From Dehalococcoidia bacterium (lineage in GTDB: Bacteria > Chloroflexota > Dehalococcoidia > Lucifugimonadales > Lucifugimonadaceae), in the NCBI GenBank assembly GCA_022824185.1, contig JAJEAU010000022.1, positions 62,001-126,000 on the forward strand: 64,000 nucleotides of DNA, written 5' to 3'. The notes under the pieces are model-generated. The model did not search any database and had not been told where the DNA came from. It saw nothing but the letters and a program-made list of their open reading frames with translations. Below, piece by piece: positions 44,674-53,268 of this stretch (position 1 is its first letter; each line of letters begins with the position of its first letter). A program made the position numbers and the translations under genes.

Positions 44674-46350
44674 ATGTCGAAGATCTTTGAGATAGCGGAT
44701 GGGCATGTTGAGACGGTCGCGAAGCTGAATCCGATTGCGGCGACGTATCTGGGGGTGCCGGGCTATGACCATTTGATGCCGGACTATTCACCCGAAGCGT
44801 CGGAACGGGCGTATTTGGCGGAGAGGGACGTGTTGCGTGCGATCCAAAGGGAACGCACGACTTCTATTGCCGAAAGGCGGTGCAGCGAGACGGTGCAGGA
44901 GGAGATGACCTGGTCAATGGATCAGTACGAGTTGGGAATGCACTACTCGGGGATGAATATCCTGCACTCGCCGGTGCAGTCGTTGCGGCAGATCTTCGAC
45001 TTGATGCCGCGGTCGTCTATGGAGGACTGGGAGAATATCGCTTCGAGGATGGAGGGGATCGACGCGTCGCTGAAGTCTTATCGCGAGACTTTGAGGAGAG
45101 GGATCGACCTAGAAAAGACAACGTCTAAGCGGCAGGTGGCCGGATGCGTCGAGCAGATCGACACATGGTTGGGGGAAGGCAATGCGGCACCGTTTTTCGA
45201 TGGGATTGCCGAGGCTGGTGCGGCGTCTGATGAGGTCGATGCTGTGTTGGCACGACGACTGGCGAATGCTGCGACGTCGGCGAATTCGGCCTATGCGGAG
45301 TTTGGCAACTTTCTGCGACGCCGGTATATGAGACGGGCGCGCGACGAGGATGCTGTCGGGGGTGAGCATTATTCGGTTACTTCGCGGTCATACAACGGGA
45401 TCAATCTGAACTTGGATGAGACGTACGAGTGGGGTTGGGAGCAGTTGCGGTGGGTGCAATCGGAGATGCAGAAGGCGGCGGAACAGATCAAGCCGGGTTC
45501 GTCCGTAGATGAGGCGGTGGCGTTGCTCGAAAGCGATCCTGAACGCTCGATTGAGGGAGAGGATGACTTCCGAGAGTGGATGCAGAATCTTCAAGATTCA
45601 ACGATTGCGGAGATGAATGGGACGCATTTTGACATCGCGGAGCCGGTGAAAAAGATCGAGGCGCTGATCGCTCCGCCCGGCGGTGCGTTGGCGATGTACT
45701 ACACAGGGCCGTCGGAGGATTTCTCGAGGCCGGGCAGGACTTGGTATCCGACTGGCGGGAAGACGGTGTTTCCCTTGTGGCGGGAGGTTTCAATCGCGTA
45801 CCACGAGGGGGTGCCTGGTCACCATTTCCAAATCGCGACGACGATGACGTTGTCGGATCAGTTGTCGAGGTATCAGCGATTGCTGGCCGGAACTTCGGGA
45901 TACGTCGAGGGTTGGGCTCTGTATGCAGAGCGCTTGATGCACGAGTTGGGGTATCTGGAGAATCCGGACTACTACATGGGGATGCTGGATGCTCAGGCTT
46001 TGCGGTCGGTGCGCGTGATCATCGACATCGGGATGCACCTCGAGAAGCGGATTCCACTAGATTCCGAGTTTCGTCCAGGGATAGTTTGGACGCCTGAGCT
46101 TGCGTTGGAATTCATGCGAGACAGAGTTCATTTCCCCGCTGACTTCGTTGCAAGCGAGATCGATCGCTATCTCGGGATACCCGGTCAGGCGATCTCATAC
46201 AAGGTGGGCGAGCGAGTTTGGCTCGAAGCCAGAGAGCGAGCAAAATCCGCGCTGGGTGAGGAGTTTGATCTGAAGAAGTGGCACAACAGGGCGTTGGAGT
46301 TGGGACCGATGGGTCTGGCGCAGATGGCTCGGGAGATGTCGCGTATTTGA
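44674..46350 (+). CDS. DUF885 metallopeptidase-like protein
   Basis: A 558-residue protein. The ATG at 44674 is chosen because AAGGAG lies 9 nt upstream; a TTG codon precedes it in frame. HEGVPGHH at 377-384 is the zinc motif of DUF885 proteins, with a likely third ligand in GYVEGWALYAE about 40 residues on. No signal peptide is seen. Members are thought to be carboxypeptidase-like or amidase-like, but function is not established. It is probably cotranscribed with the serine hydrolase. Confidence 0.85.
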   Translation: MSKIFEIADGHVETVAKLNPIAATYLGVPGYDHLMPDYSPEASERAYLAERDVLRAIQRERTTSIAERRCSETVQEEMTWSMDQYELGMHYSGMNILHSPVQSLRQIFDLMPRSSMEDWENIASRMEGIDASLKSYRETLRRGIDLEKTTSKRQVAGCVEQIDTWLGEGNAAPFFDGIAEAGAASDEVDAVLARRLANAATSANSAYAEFGNFLRRRYMRRARDEDAVGGEHYSVTSRSYNGINLNLDETYEWGWEQLRWVQSEMQKAAEQIKPGSSVDEAVALLESDPERSIEGEDDFREWMQNLQDSTIAEMNGTHFDIAEPVKKIEALIAPPGGALAMYYTGPSEDFSRPGRTWYPTGGKTVFPLWREVSIAYHEGVPGHHFQIATTMTLSDQLSRYQRLLAGTSGYVEGWALYAERLMHELGYLENPDYYMGMLDAQALRSVRVIIDIGMHLEKRIPLDSEFRPGIVWTPELALEFMRDRVHFPADFVASEIDRYLGIPGQAISYKVGERVWLEARERAKSALGEEFDLKKWHNRALELGPMGLAQMAREMSRI

Positions 46351-46363
46351 TGGGTTTTTAGTC

Positions 46364-46897
46364 GTGAAACCCATAACTCTAGAGCCTCGAAGCATCCATA
46401 TCCGGGCTGACAGACGGTTGGTCTATCAGGTTTTGACGGCTTATGGACAGTCGGGATTGGAGGAATATTGTGCGCGAGTGTTGGAGGACTATGGGGATCG
46501 GAAGCTGGTGGAGTTTCATACCCCTTTGAAGGTGGGTAAGTCGACGCATATTTTTAGAAGTGTGGAGTGGGTGCAGTTGACGCCGCCAGCGCGGATCGAC
46601 TTCTGGTTGGCTCCTGGCTATGAGGAGAAGTCAATCTTTGCGTTGAGCTTGTTGGAGGATGCGTTTATGTTGGATGACCGGGGCGGTTGCACGGAGATGA
46701 CGTATGAGAGTCGGTTTGCGGTGAAGGCTCCGGTGATCGGGTGGTTGTTAGCTCGGTTGATGATGATGCGGGTGATGAGTCGGCATATGGCGGAGCATTT
46801 GGAGGACATTCGTGAGTTGTGTGAGGCGCGGGCGGTTAGGAGTCGGGTTTGGCGGTTTGGGCGATGTGGACATGGGAATGGACAAGTACGGGGATAA
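46364..46897 (+). CDS. SRPBCC (START/Bet v1-like) family protein
   Basis: A 177-residue protein starting with GTG, 13 bp after the DUF885 gene. The first strand (SIHIRADRRLVYQVLTAYG) and the helix-grip layout are typical of polyketide cyclase/dehydrase-like ligand-binding proteins. The ligand is unknown. Its last 10 codons overlap the remains of the brnT pseudogene, so its C-terminus (GRCGHGNGQVRG) may have been altered by that insertion. Confidence 0.65.
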   Translation: MKPITLEPRSIHIRADRRLVYQVLTAYGQSGLEEYCARVLEDYGDRKLVEFHTPLKVGKSTHIFRSVEWVQLTPPARIDFWLAPGYEEKSIFALSLLEDAFMLDDRGGCTEMTYESRFAVKAPVIGWLLARLMMMRVMSRHMAEHLEDIRELCEARAVRSRVWRFGRCGHGNGQVRG

Positions 46898-47153
46898 CCA
46901 CGTGACGGTTGTTCGTGAGATGACGTCAATGGTTTTTCGAGATCGAATTTCTACGTATGAAGATCCGTTTCGCGATGAAAAGTGATGGAGGACTATAGGC
47001 ATGGAATACGACTTGATTCTGATAGTTGCGCACACTTGGCCCGATGATAAAAAGGGCTCACCTCCCAGGATTGGTCGAATCATCAACGCCCGGAAGGCAG
47101 AAAGACATGAAAGAACAGCATATGAAGAAGGGCATGTTCGAACTGACAGGTGA
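46872..47153 (+). pseudogene. brnT: BrnT-family toxin, broken by an in-frame TGA
   Basis: One reading frame across this stretch translates as a BrnT toxin. SMVFRDRISTYEDPFRDEK is followed by a TGA at 46983-46985, then WRTIGMEYDLILIVAHTW, then RIGRIINARKAERHERTAYEEG. These match the central and C-terminal BrnT blocks, including the IISARKATRHERRAYEEG-like end. The frame resumes without a gap after the stop, so a single base change explains it. The N-terminus is weak and overlaps the SRPBCC gene. A shorter product from the ATG at 47001 is possible but would lack half the fold. The end overlaps brnA by 47 bp. Confidence 0.8.
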
Positions 47154-47418
47154 ACATCAGGCTCGATTAGAAAGGTTGAAGGCTCTCCCAGACGACGAGA
47201 TTGACACTTCAGATAAACCAGTAATCTTGGAGTTGAAGAACGCGAGACGCGGGGCTTTTTATCGTCCAGTGAAGCAACAGATCACGTTGCGAGTGGATGC
47301 GGATGTGGTGGCTTGGTTCAAGAAGCACGCCGGTGAAAATGGTCGTGGGTACCAGACTGCGATTAACCGAGCATTACGAGAGCATGTGGTTCAGACGGAA
47401 CGGAAAAGGGCTACTTGA
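47107..47418 (+). CDS. brnA: BrnA-family antitoxin
   Basis: A 103-residue protein from the ATG at 47107 (GGAAGG 9 nt upstream). ALPDDEIDTSDKP near 33-45 and KQQITLRVDADVVAWFKK near 59-76 are the BrnA signatures; the latter, with GRGYQTAINRALREHV, is the ribbon-helix-helix DNA-binding region. BrnA neutralises BrnT and represses the brnTA promoter. Its toxin partner just upstream carries a stop codon, so this is an orphan antitoxin. Confidence 0.88.
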   Translation: MKEQHMKKGMFELTGEHQARLERLKALPDDEIDTSDKPVILELKNARRGAFYRPVKQQITLRVDADVVAWFKKHAGENGRGYQTAINRALREHVVQTERKRAT

Positions 47419-47481
47419 TTGTTTATACGGATCGGGCATTGTAGTTATGTGTTGGGGTGCTGTTGAACGCCTCCAAGGTAT

Positions 47482-49125
47482 CTAAGCAACGGCTTCTTCT
47501 CGACGGTCGAGGATGCCTCGGGCGGTCTCTCTAGCTTCGTCTAGGTTTTCTGCGAAGTGGTCTTCGGGGATGTCCTGCAGGATGTTGAGGGCGCGGAGCG
47601 TCGTTTCGGGAAGGCCGTCTAGTCCCATGACGATGCATTCAGTTTGTTCGTTCATGGCGGTCTCGATCATCCGCTCAACGACAAGTGCTGCGCTGTCGTC
47701 GATGTATACGGTGTTGGAGAAATCAAAGATCACGACCTCGTGGTCGCGGATGTCGACACTGATGGTGGTGATCAATTTGGATGCGGACGCGACGGAGAAG
47801 GTTCCTTCGAGGGCTACTAAACCGACTTGTGCCGAGAAGGCATCGATATCATCAAGGTTCTCGTAGTTTCTGAAGAAGACTTGGTCGATTAGGGGGACGG
47901 AAACTACGCTGTCCAGCTCGAGGCGTTCAAATTGTTTGGCGCTGGCGACACCAGCGGCGATCATGCCGACGGCGACGGCGGTTACGAGGTCTAGAAACAC
48001 CGTGAGGCCTAGAGTGAGGAGCATCACCAGTAGGTGATCTTTTTGGACGTGGAAGATTCGCGTGATGAAACGCCAATCGACGGTGTCCCATCCGACCTTT
48101 ATCAAAATGCCGGCAAGGACAGCGATGGGGATCGATGCGACATACTTTCCAAGCCCCATGACGATCGCCAACAGGATTGCGACGCACAGCACACCTGACA
48201 GTGGTGTCCAGCCCCCGGCTCTGATGTTGGCGACGGTGCTGGGAGTTGCGCCGGAGCCTGGGAGCCCGCCGATGAATCCAGTGACGACATTTCCGATTCC
48301 CTGTCCCAAGAGTTCACGGTCGGCGTTGTGACGAGTGCGCGTCATGGAGTCGGCTACTAGCGAGGTAAGCAAGGTGTCTGCGGATCCGACGAGTGCGATG
48401 ACGAGCGCTGGCTGAATAGCCTTGAGCAGAGTGCTGGTCGAGATATCTGGTGTGACGAGGTCAGGCAGTCCGGTCGGCACTTCGCCGATTACTGGAGCGT
48501 CTGTTAGCCAAAACACCCCGAGCAATATGCCAACTACGAGCGCGGCCAATGTAGCGGGGAGGAACTTGCTGAATCGCTCTGGCCAAAGCACTGCGATAGC
48601 GAGGGTTGCGGCTCCGATGATGAGTGCACTGGGATTGAAGTGGTTTATGAGGTCAGGCCATGCTTGGATGGCTCCGACGGGCCCTCCGGTGGCGATCTCA
48701 GCACCGAGAAATGGGAGTGTCTGAGTGAGTAAGATGATTATCCCGACACCAGACATGAATCCGGAGATTACGGAGTAGGGAGTGTATTCGACGAAGCGGC
48801 CGATTCGCAGCGCGCCTAATAAAAGCTGAATGAGGCCGGCCAAGATGACGATGGTGAATGCGACGGCGAGGTTGTCAGCGTTTGCGGTGACGATGACGCC
48901 CATGGCAACGGTCATCGATCCGGTGGGGCCGGAGATCTGGGATCGAGTGCCGCTGAATACTGCGGCAAAGAAACCGACGGCGATAGCGCCGTAGATACCT
49001 GCGACAGGGTCCAGACCTGCTGCAATGGCAAAAGCGAGAGCGACTGGCAACGAGATTACAGCGGATGTGACGCCACCGAACACATCTCCTCGTAAGGTCT
49101 GTAAGCTGTAATTTATGTTCGGCAT
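47482..49125 (-). CDS. SulP-family anion transporter with STAS domain
   Basis: About 547 residues from the ATG at 49125; a GTG at 49194 gives 23 more residues without similarity. Ten or more membrane helices include the SulP motif FSGTRSQISGPTGSMTVA near 57-74 and GGLPGSGATPSTVANIRAGG near 285. The C-terminal STAS domain from about 415 has the VVIFDFSNTVYIDDSAAL core. SulP proteins carry sulfate, bicarbonate or dicarboxylates. A sulfate role would fit the ATP sulfurylase 10 kb away, but no residue proves it. Confidence 0.88.
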   Translation of the reverse strand: MPNINYSLQTLRGDVFGGVTSAVISLPVALAFAIAAGLDPVAGIYGAIAVGFFAAVFSGTRSQISGPTGSMTVAMGVIVTANADNLAVAFTIVILAGLIQLLLGALRIGRFVEYTPYSVISGFMSGVGIIILLTQTLPFLGAEIATGGPVGAIQAWPDLINHFNPSALIIGAATLAIAVLWPERFSKFLPATLAALVVGILLGVFWLTDAPVIGEVPTGLPDLVTPDISTSTLLKAIQPALVIALVGSADTLLTSLVADSMTRTRHNADRELLGQGIGNVVTGFIGGLPGSGATPSTVANIRAGGWTPLSGVLCVAILLAIVMGLGKYVASIPIAVLAGILIKVGWDTVDWRFITRIFHVQKDHLLVMLLTLGLTVFLDLVTAVAVGMIAAGVASAKQFERLELDSVVSVPLIDQVFFRNYENLDDIDAFSAQVGLVALEGTFSVASASKLITTISVDIRDHEVVIFDFSNTVYIDDSAALVVERMIETAMNEQTECIVMGLDGLPETTLRALNILQDIPEDHFAENLDEARETARGILDRREEAVA

Positions 49126-49262
49126 GTTAAATGACTCGAAGCGGCTGTGGTTGCAAGGCGCACACCCATCTGCGCGCTGAGGCAACTGGGTCACTTTATC
49201 AGTAAGACACCAAATTGGAAGACTGATTGGAGTTTTTGTGAAGTTTCTGTGGATGTCTTACG

Positions 49263-50144
49263 TCAGGCTTCTAGTTTCATCAACTCTTCGGAGAAGATCA
49301 CTTGGCCTGAGTAATGTTGGCGGATGTCGCCAAGGGCTTTTTCTAGGGGGCCGTGTTGGGATATGTGGTGTCCCATGTGGACCAGGACTAGAGTCTTGAC
49401 GCCTGCGGTTTGCGCCATTTTAGCGGCGGAGATGGTGCCTGTTTGGCCGTAGTTGAGACCGTTGGCTTCCACGATTTCGTCGTCGTTGCCGCACATGCAG
49501 AGCATCATGTCGGCGTCTTGGGCGAGGTTGATCACGGAGTCGCAGGGCTCGGTGTCGCCGGTAAACACGATGGATTTGCCAGATGCGGTGTCGACTCGGT
49601 AGGCAAGGGAGTCGAGGTACGGCTGGACGTGGATGCCTGGTGCGGCATTGACTTCCCACTTGTCGGCGGTGCGGACGGTGCCAGGTCCGATGTCTCGGGA
49701 GTAGACGACTGGCGGCCTGCGAGGGAGAGTGCCGCCTCGGTTTACGTAGACGTTTTGGGAGATTGGGAAGTGGACGCGGGCGTACCAGTCGTGTGCGAAG
49801 ACGCCATCTTCTTCGTCGAGGATGCCATGGGTGAGACGTTCAGTTGGCGGAGGTCCGTAGACGCTGAGGGTGTTTTCCTTGCCGATCGATTGGTCCCAAC
49901 GGCAGAGTAGGAAACAGGGATAATCGATGTCGTGGTCGAAGTGGTGGTGCGTGAAGAATATGTGGTCGATTTGAGTAGGGAATAGACCGACCTTGACCAG
50001 TTTGTGTGTTGCGGCGGGCCCACAGTCGAACATGAGTTTTTCGCCCTCGACATCGAGTACGAACGCCGATCCGAAGCGGGTGGGTGTTGGGTGAGGTCCG
50101 CCTGCTCCTAGGATGTAGATTTTGGGGTTCGATTTGGCGCCCAT
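49263..50144 (-). CDS. Metallo-beta-lactamase fold hydrolase, copy 1
   Basis: A 293-residue protein. HHHFDHD at 66-72 carries the H-x-H-x-D-H metal motif; other ligands are the Asp in FTGDTEPC near 194-201 and the His in VHMGHHIS near 252-259. It resembles RNase Z-like and phosphodiesterase-like MBL hydrolases. It is the last gene of a four-gene minus-strand cluster, 7 bp behind its paralog. Function unknown. By eye it is about two-thirds identical to copy 2. Confidence 0.85.
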   Translation of the reverse strand: MGAKSNPKIYILGAGGPHPTPTRFGSAFVLDVEGEKLMFDCGPAATHKLVKVGLFPTQIDHIFFTHHHFDHDIDYPCFLLCRWDQSIGKENTLSVYGPPPTERLTHGILDEEDGVFAHDWYARVHFPISQNVYVNRGGTLPRRPPVVYSRDIGPGTVRTADKWEVNAAPGIHVQPYLDSLAYRVDTASGKSIVFTGDTEPCDSVINLAQDADMMLCMCGNDDEIVEANGLNYGQTGTISAAKMAQTAGVKTLVLVHMGHHISQHGPLEKALGDIRQHYSGQVIFSEELMKLEA

Positions 50145-50151
50145 CGAGCGG

Positions 50152-51039
50152 TTAGATTTCGAGTTTCATCAGTTCTTCGGCGTAGAGGACTTTACCGTTG
50201 TAGACCTCTCGGATGTCGCCGATACCTTTTTCGAGGGGACCGTGTTTGGAGATATTTGGCCCCATGTGAACGAGGACGAGTGTCTTGACGCCTGCCGCCT
50301 GGGCCATTTCGCCGGCTCCGATCGTGCCGCACTGTCCATAGGCTTCGCCGTCTTCGTCCATCACTTCTTGGTCGTCCCAGCACATGCAGAGCATGACATC
50401 GGCGTCGCGGGCGAGTTCGGTAACCGAGTCGCAGGGCTGAGTGTCGCCGGTGAAGACGATGGACTTGCCGCCTTTGATGTCGAGACGGTAGGCAAGGGAG
50501 TCTAGGTACGGTTGCACATGTTCGGCGGGGGCGGCAGAGACTTCCCATTTGTCCGAGGTTTTGACTGTACCAGGCCCGATATCTTTCGCGTTGACAACCG
50601 GAGGTTTGCGGGGGAGAGTGCCACCGCGGTTCTGGTGGATCTTCTGGCTGAGAGGATGATTTACGCGTGCGATCCAGTCATGAGCGAAAATGCCTTCCTC
50701 TTTGTCAAGCACGCCGTGTGTGATGCGCTCAGTGAGCGTCGGGCCATAGACATTGAGAGTGTTTTCCTTGCCTATCGACTGATCCCAACGGCAGAGGAGG
50801 AAGCACGGGTAGTCAATGTCGTGATCGAAGTGATGGTGAGTGAAAAAGAGGTTGTCGATATCCGTAGGCCAGAGTCCGGATTGGACGAGTTTGTGCGTAG
50901 CAGCCGGACCGCAGTCGAACATGATCTTCTCGCCGTCGACATCTGCGACGTAAGCGGATCCGAAACGCGTGGGGGTAGGCGTTGGGGTACCGGCGCCGAT
51001 GATGTGGAGGTTTGTGGGAGTGGATTTGGGGTTCGGCAT
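50152..51039 (-). CDS. Metallo-beta-lactamase fold hydrolase, copy 2
   Basis: A 295-residue tandem paralog of the previous gene, with THHHFDHD near 67-74, FTGDTQPC and VHMGPNIS at the matching places. The first H of the pair after HMG is changed to Asn-Ile, so the metal or substrate site may differ slightly. It starts 10 bp after the small nuclease-like gene and ends 7 bp before copy 1. The tight spacing indicates one transcript with the ATPase and nuclease-like genes. Substrate unknown. Confidence 0.85.
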   Translation of the reverse strand: MPNPKSTPTNLHIIGAGTPTPTPTRFGSAYVADVDGEKIMFDCGPAATHKLVQSGLWPTDIDNLFFTHHHFDHDIDYPCFLLCRWDQSIGKENTLNVYGPTLTERITHGVLDKEEGIFAHDWIARVNHPLSQKIHQNRGGTLPRKPPVVNAKDIGPGTVKTSDKWEVSAAPAEHVQPYLDSLAYRLDIKGGKSIVFTGDTQPCDSVTELARDADVMLCMCWDDQEVMDEDGEAYGQCGTIGAGEMAQAAGVKTLVLVHMGPNISKHGPLEKGIGDIREVYNGKVLYAEELMKLEI

Positions 51040-51049
51040 GGGGGTTAGT

Positions 51050-51592
51050 TTAGGTTGAGTTGCTTTGGATTGCTTGCCAGATGTCTTGACCGGCTCGAAC
51101 GTAGAAGATCCGTGAACCGTGTTGTCGACGGAACGCTCTGGCGCGCTCTTTGACGGTGGGACTACGCAAAACGTTGTCGTTAACTCGAGTAAATGTGACT
51201 ACTGCGAAACGACGGCATGAAATGGGTAGCGTAGGGCATATCGCAGATATACCTGCAAAGTGCTCGAATGACCAACTCAGTTGTGAGATCGCTTCGCGCA
51301 CCCTTGCGTTGGTGTGCGTGCGGTCGGTTTTGGCTTCGACGAATATGGTTGTGGGATGTTCGTCGGGTTCGCAGAGCGCGATCACATCGCAGTACGGGTT
51401 TTGATCGACGGTGTTTTCCACCTCTTCGACTCGATTCACGAGAGCGTCGGCATCCAGCACCACCGACGGGTCAGGGATCGAAGCGAATTCGATCGGACAG
51501 CGATCTTGGACGAACGATTTACTTGATATCAGGACGCTCGAGTTGCGGAACCGATCCGCGATTTGTTCAATCCAACCCATTTGCTTCGGCAT
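51050..51592 (-). CDS. Small protein with PD-(D/E)xK-like nuclease motif
   Basis: A 180-residue protein without a clear named family. Asp69 in NPYCDVIAL, then Glu86-Ala-Lys88 in TIFVEAKTD, reproduce the D-x16-E-x-K spacing of PD-(D/E)xK nucleases, and a downstream Gln104 in the helix (REAISQLSW) matches the usual extra active-site residue. Its start overlaps the end of the AAA ATPase gene by 26 bp. Small nucleases overlapped by SMC/OLD-like ATPases are a recurring design in defence loci, so this is a candidate effector. The call is an inference from motif spacing. Confidence 0.6.
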   Translation of the reverse strand: MPKQMGWIEQIADRFRNSSVLISSKSFVQDRCPIEFASIPDPSVVLDADALVNRVEEVENTVDQNPYCDVIALCEPDEHPTTIFVEAKTDRTHTNARVREAISQLSWSFEHFAGISAICPTLPISCRRFAVVTFTRVNDNVLRSPTVKERARAFRRQHGSRIFYVRAGQDIWQAIQSNST

Positions 51593-53162
51593 TTTCGCGA
51601 GCTTCTAAAACGCTTTGTGAACGATTGAATTGGCGAACGGTAGCGTCGCTATGGTCATCAGGACCGTATTCGTATTCCTCGCCCATGAAGATTTCTTCGA
51701 CTACGGAACCCCCGTGTTCGGCTGACATCTTAAAGCTATAGACGGCGGTTTCGTCTTCGTTGAGGTAGATGTCTTCCTCGCCTAGTGCGCCGCCTAGAGA
51801 GAGGGCTCGTTTGCGGGTGGCTTCGTCAAGTTTGGAGGCGTTTACGAACGCGCTCAGTTGCTCGACCATGTAGTGGCTGTGGGTTGTGATTAGGACGCGT
51901 AAGCCGGCTCGGACCATGAAGGCCAGGGCGGCAGCCATCTGTTGTTGGGCTTCGGGATGTAGGTGGGCTTCGGGTTCGTCGATTATTAGGAGGTCGCCAG
52001 CAGCCAGATAATTGCGGAAGTAGATTATTAACGGCGCGATTTCGTTGACCATCGAGGACGCTTTCGAAATAGGTATCGAATATCCATCGCGGCGATACTG
52101 GATCTCTGTTGCACCGTTCGTTGAATCAATGAATATCTGACCATCGATCAACGATTGCGCCAATAGTTCTCCAATTCTGTGTTGCGGCCTGCGACGGTGG
52201 AATGGTTCGTGCGGCTTGAGAGTAGGCCGATCCGACTTAGTGTAGGTTGGTCGTTGCCGAGCCGCGTTCAGAAGATCTATACAATCCCGTGCTGCCCGAT
52301 TGATTTGCACAGATTGCGGCGCTGGCAAGTTCTCGCCCAAAAGTCCATGAATAGCAGGCATCAGCATCAACTCGCGTGTGTCCAACAATCCGGTGCGCCC
52401 CGCAGGCAGATAAAACGACGTAGGGACATTGGCAAACAAATCAGCGTAGTTTATAGCGATCAACGCCTCTACTTCGGCGACGAAGATACGGGGTTCCTCG
52501 GGATCAGATTGCAACAACCTCATAGCGCGGTAATCGACGTAAGCTGGCGGTATGTTCAAATGAATGGGCGGTTCCTCAATGTGCGTACCGGTGAATTCGA
52601 TCGCTACTTCAATCTCGTTGATGTGGAAATTGGCCCTTGGTAGCGCGGCAGCAGAAGAATTGTTGTTTGGGTTTGTCAATTCCAACATGCTTCCTACCCC
52701 GAAGAACTCGAATACAGCTTCGGTTACGGATTCGGCGACGCGTTCCTTGTGGTCTCTGATTTGGGACGAAAACGCCGCAGCAACGTTGGAGGAAAATGCA
52801 GCGAATGGCACACGATCCCAAGAGGCGCCATCCGGGGTTCTACCATGGCTAAACAACCTCCCCAAGTTCTTGAAATCACCAATGATTTCTGCCTGTAACT
52901 GGCGATTAAAGCGTTTGGGTTGGGCATCGTCAGAAGGCCTAAAACCCTCTGTCGTTCTGTTCGACTTGTCTATCGCTGTTGCGAATGCGTGCGTTAACTT
53001 CGCCAAATAAGTCTTCCCCGTATTGCTAGGCCCAACGAACACAGTCATTGGCTTAAACTCGATGTCCTTGGCTTCGGCTATAGGTCCGAAGTTCTCGACA
53101 TCAAGGATCAAGTTGGGACCGTGCAGGGAGGTTTCTTGGGTCTTGTCTTCGGTGGTGGTCAT
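51567..53162 (-). CDS. AAA/SMC-like ATPase (AAA_21/OLD type)
   Basis: A 531-residue protein from the ATG at 53162; a TTG at 53210 is an alternative start. Walker A GPSNTGKTY is at 44-52. Walker B with ABC-type signature LLIIDEPEAHLHPEAQ is at about 391-406, and a TTHSHYM switch motif near 427. A long insert of about 330 residues separates them, as in OLD/RecF-like ATPases. No TOPRIM domain is attached. It overlaps the PD-(D/E)xK-like gene by 26 bp and heads the four-gene cluster. It is divergent from lepA. Confidence 0.82.
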   Translation of the reverse strand: MTTTEDKTQETSLHGPNLILDVENFGPIAEAKDIEFKPMTVFVGPSNTGKTYLAKLTHAFATAIDKSNRTTEGFRPSDDAQPKRFNRQLQAEIIGDFKNLGRLFSHGRTPDGASWDRVPFAAFSSNVAAAFSSQIRDHKERVAESVTEAVFEFFGVGSMLELTNPNNNSSAAALPRANFHINEIEVAIEFTGTHIEEPPIHLNIPPAYVDYRAMRLLQSDPEEPRIFVAEVEALIAINYADLFANVPTSFYLPAGRTGLLDTRELMLMPAIHGLLGENLPAPQSVQINRAARDCIDLLNAARQRPTYTKSDRPTLKPHEPFHRRRPQHRIGELLAQSLIDGQIFIDSTNGATEIQYRRDGYSIPISKASSMVNEIAPLIIYFRNYLAAGDLLIIDEPEAHLHPEAQQQMAAALAFMVRAGLRVLITTHSHYMVEQLSAFVNASKLDEATRKRALSLGGALGEEDIYLNEDETAVYSFKMSAEHGGSVVEEIFMGEEYEYGPDDHSDATVRQFNRSQSVLEARENAEANGLD

Positions 53163-53268
53163 GGCGGTTTGGGTGTTGCGCGCAAGTTTAACAATCGGGG
53201 GTTCAGACAATCGTCCGAGTGCGAGCGTTCAGCATCGGGCGTGCATGCAACTCCGATAAACTTGAAGG

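Noticed and set aside
46983-46985. TGA in brnT as a recoded selenocysteine codon
   Set aside because: No SECIS-like hairpin is seen directly after it, BrnT has no Cys or Sec at that position, and the SelA-like gene here is a catabolic PLP enzyme. A nonsense mutation is simpler.
50152-53162. Naming the ATPase/nuclease pair as PARIS, Gabija or Septu
   Set aside because: No TOPRIM or DUF4435 domain (PARIS), no ATPase-TOPRIM fusion or UvrD helicase (Gabija), and no HNH motif in the small protein (Septu) could be seen, so no known name is justified.
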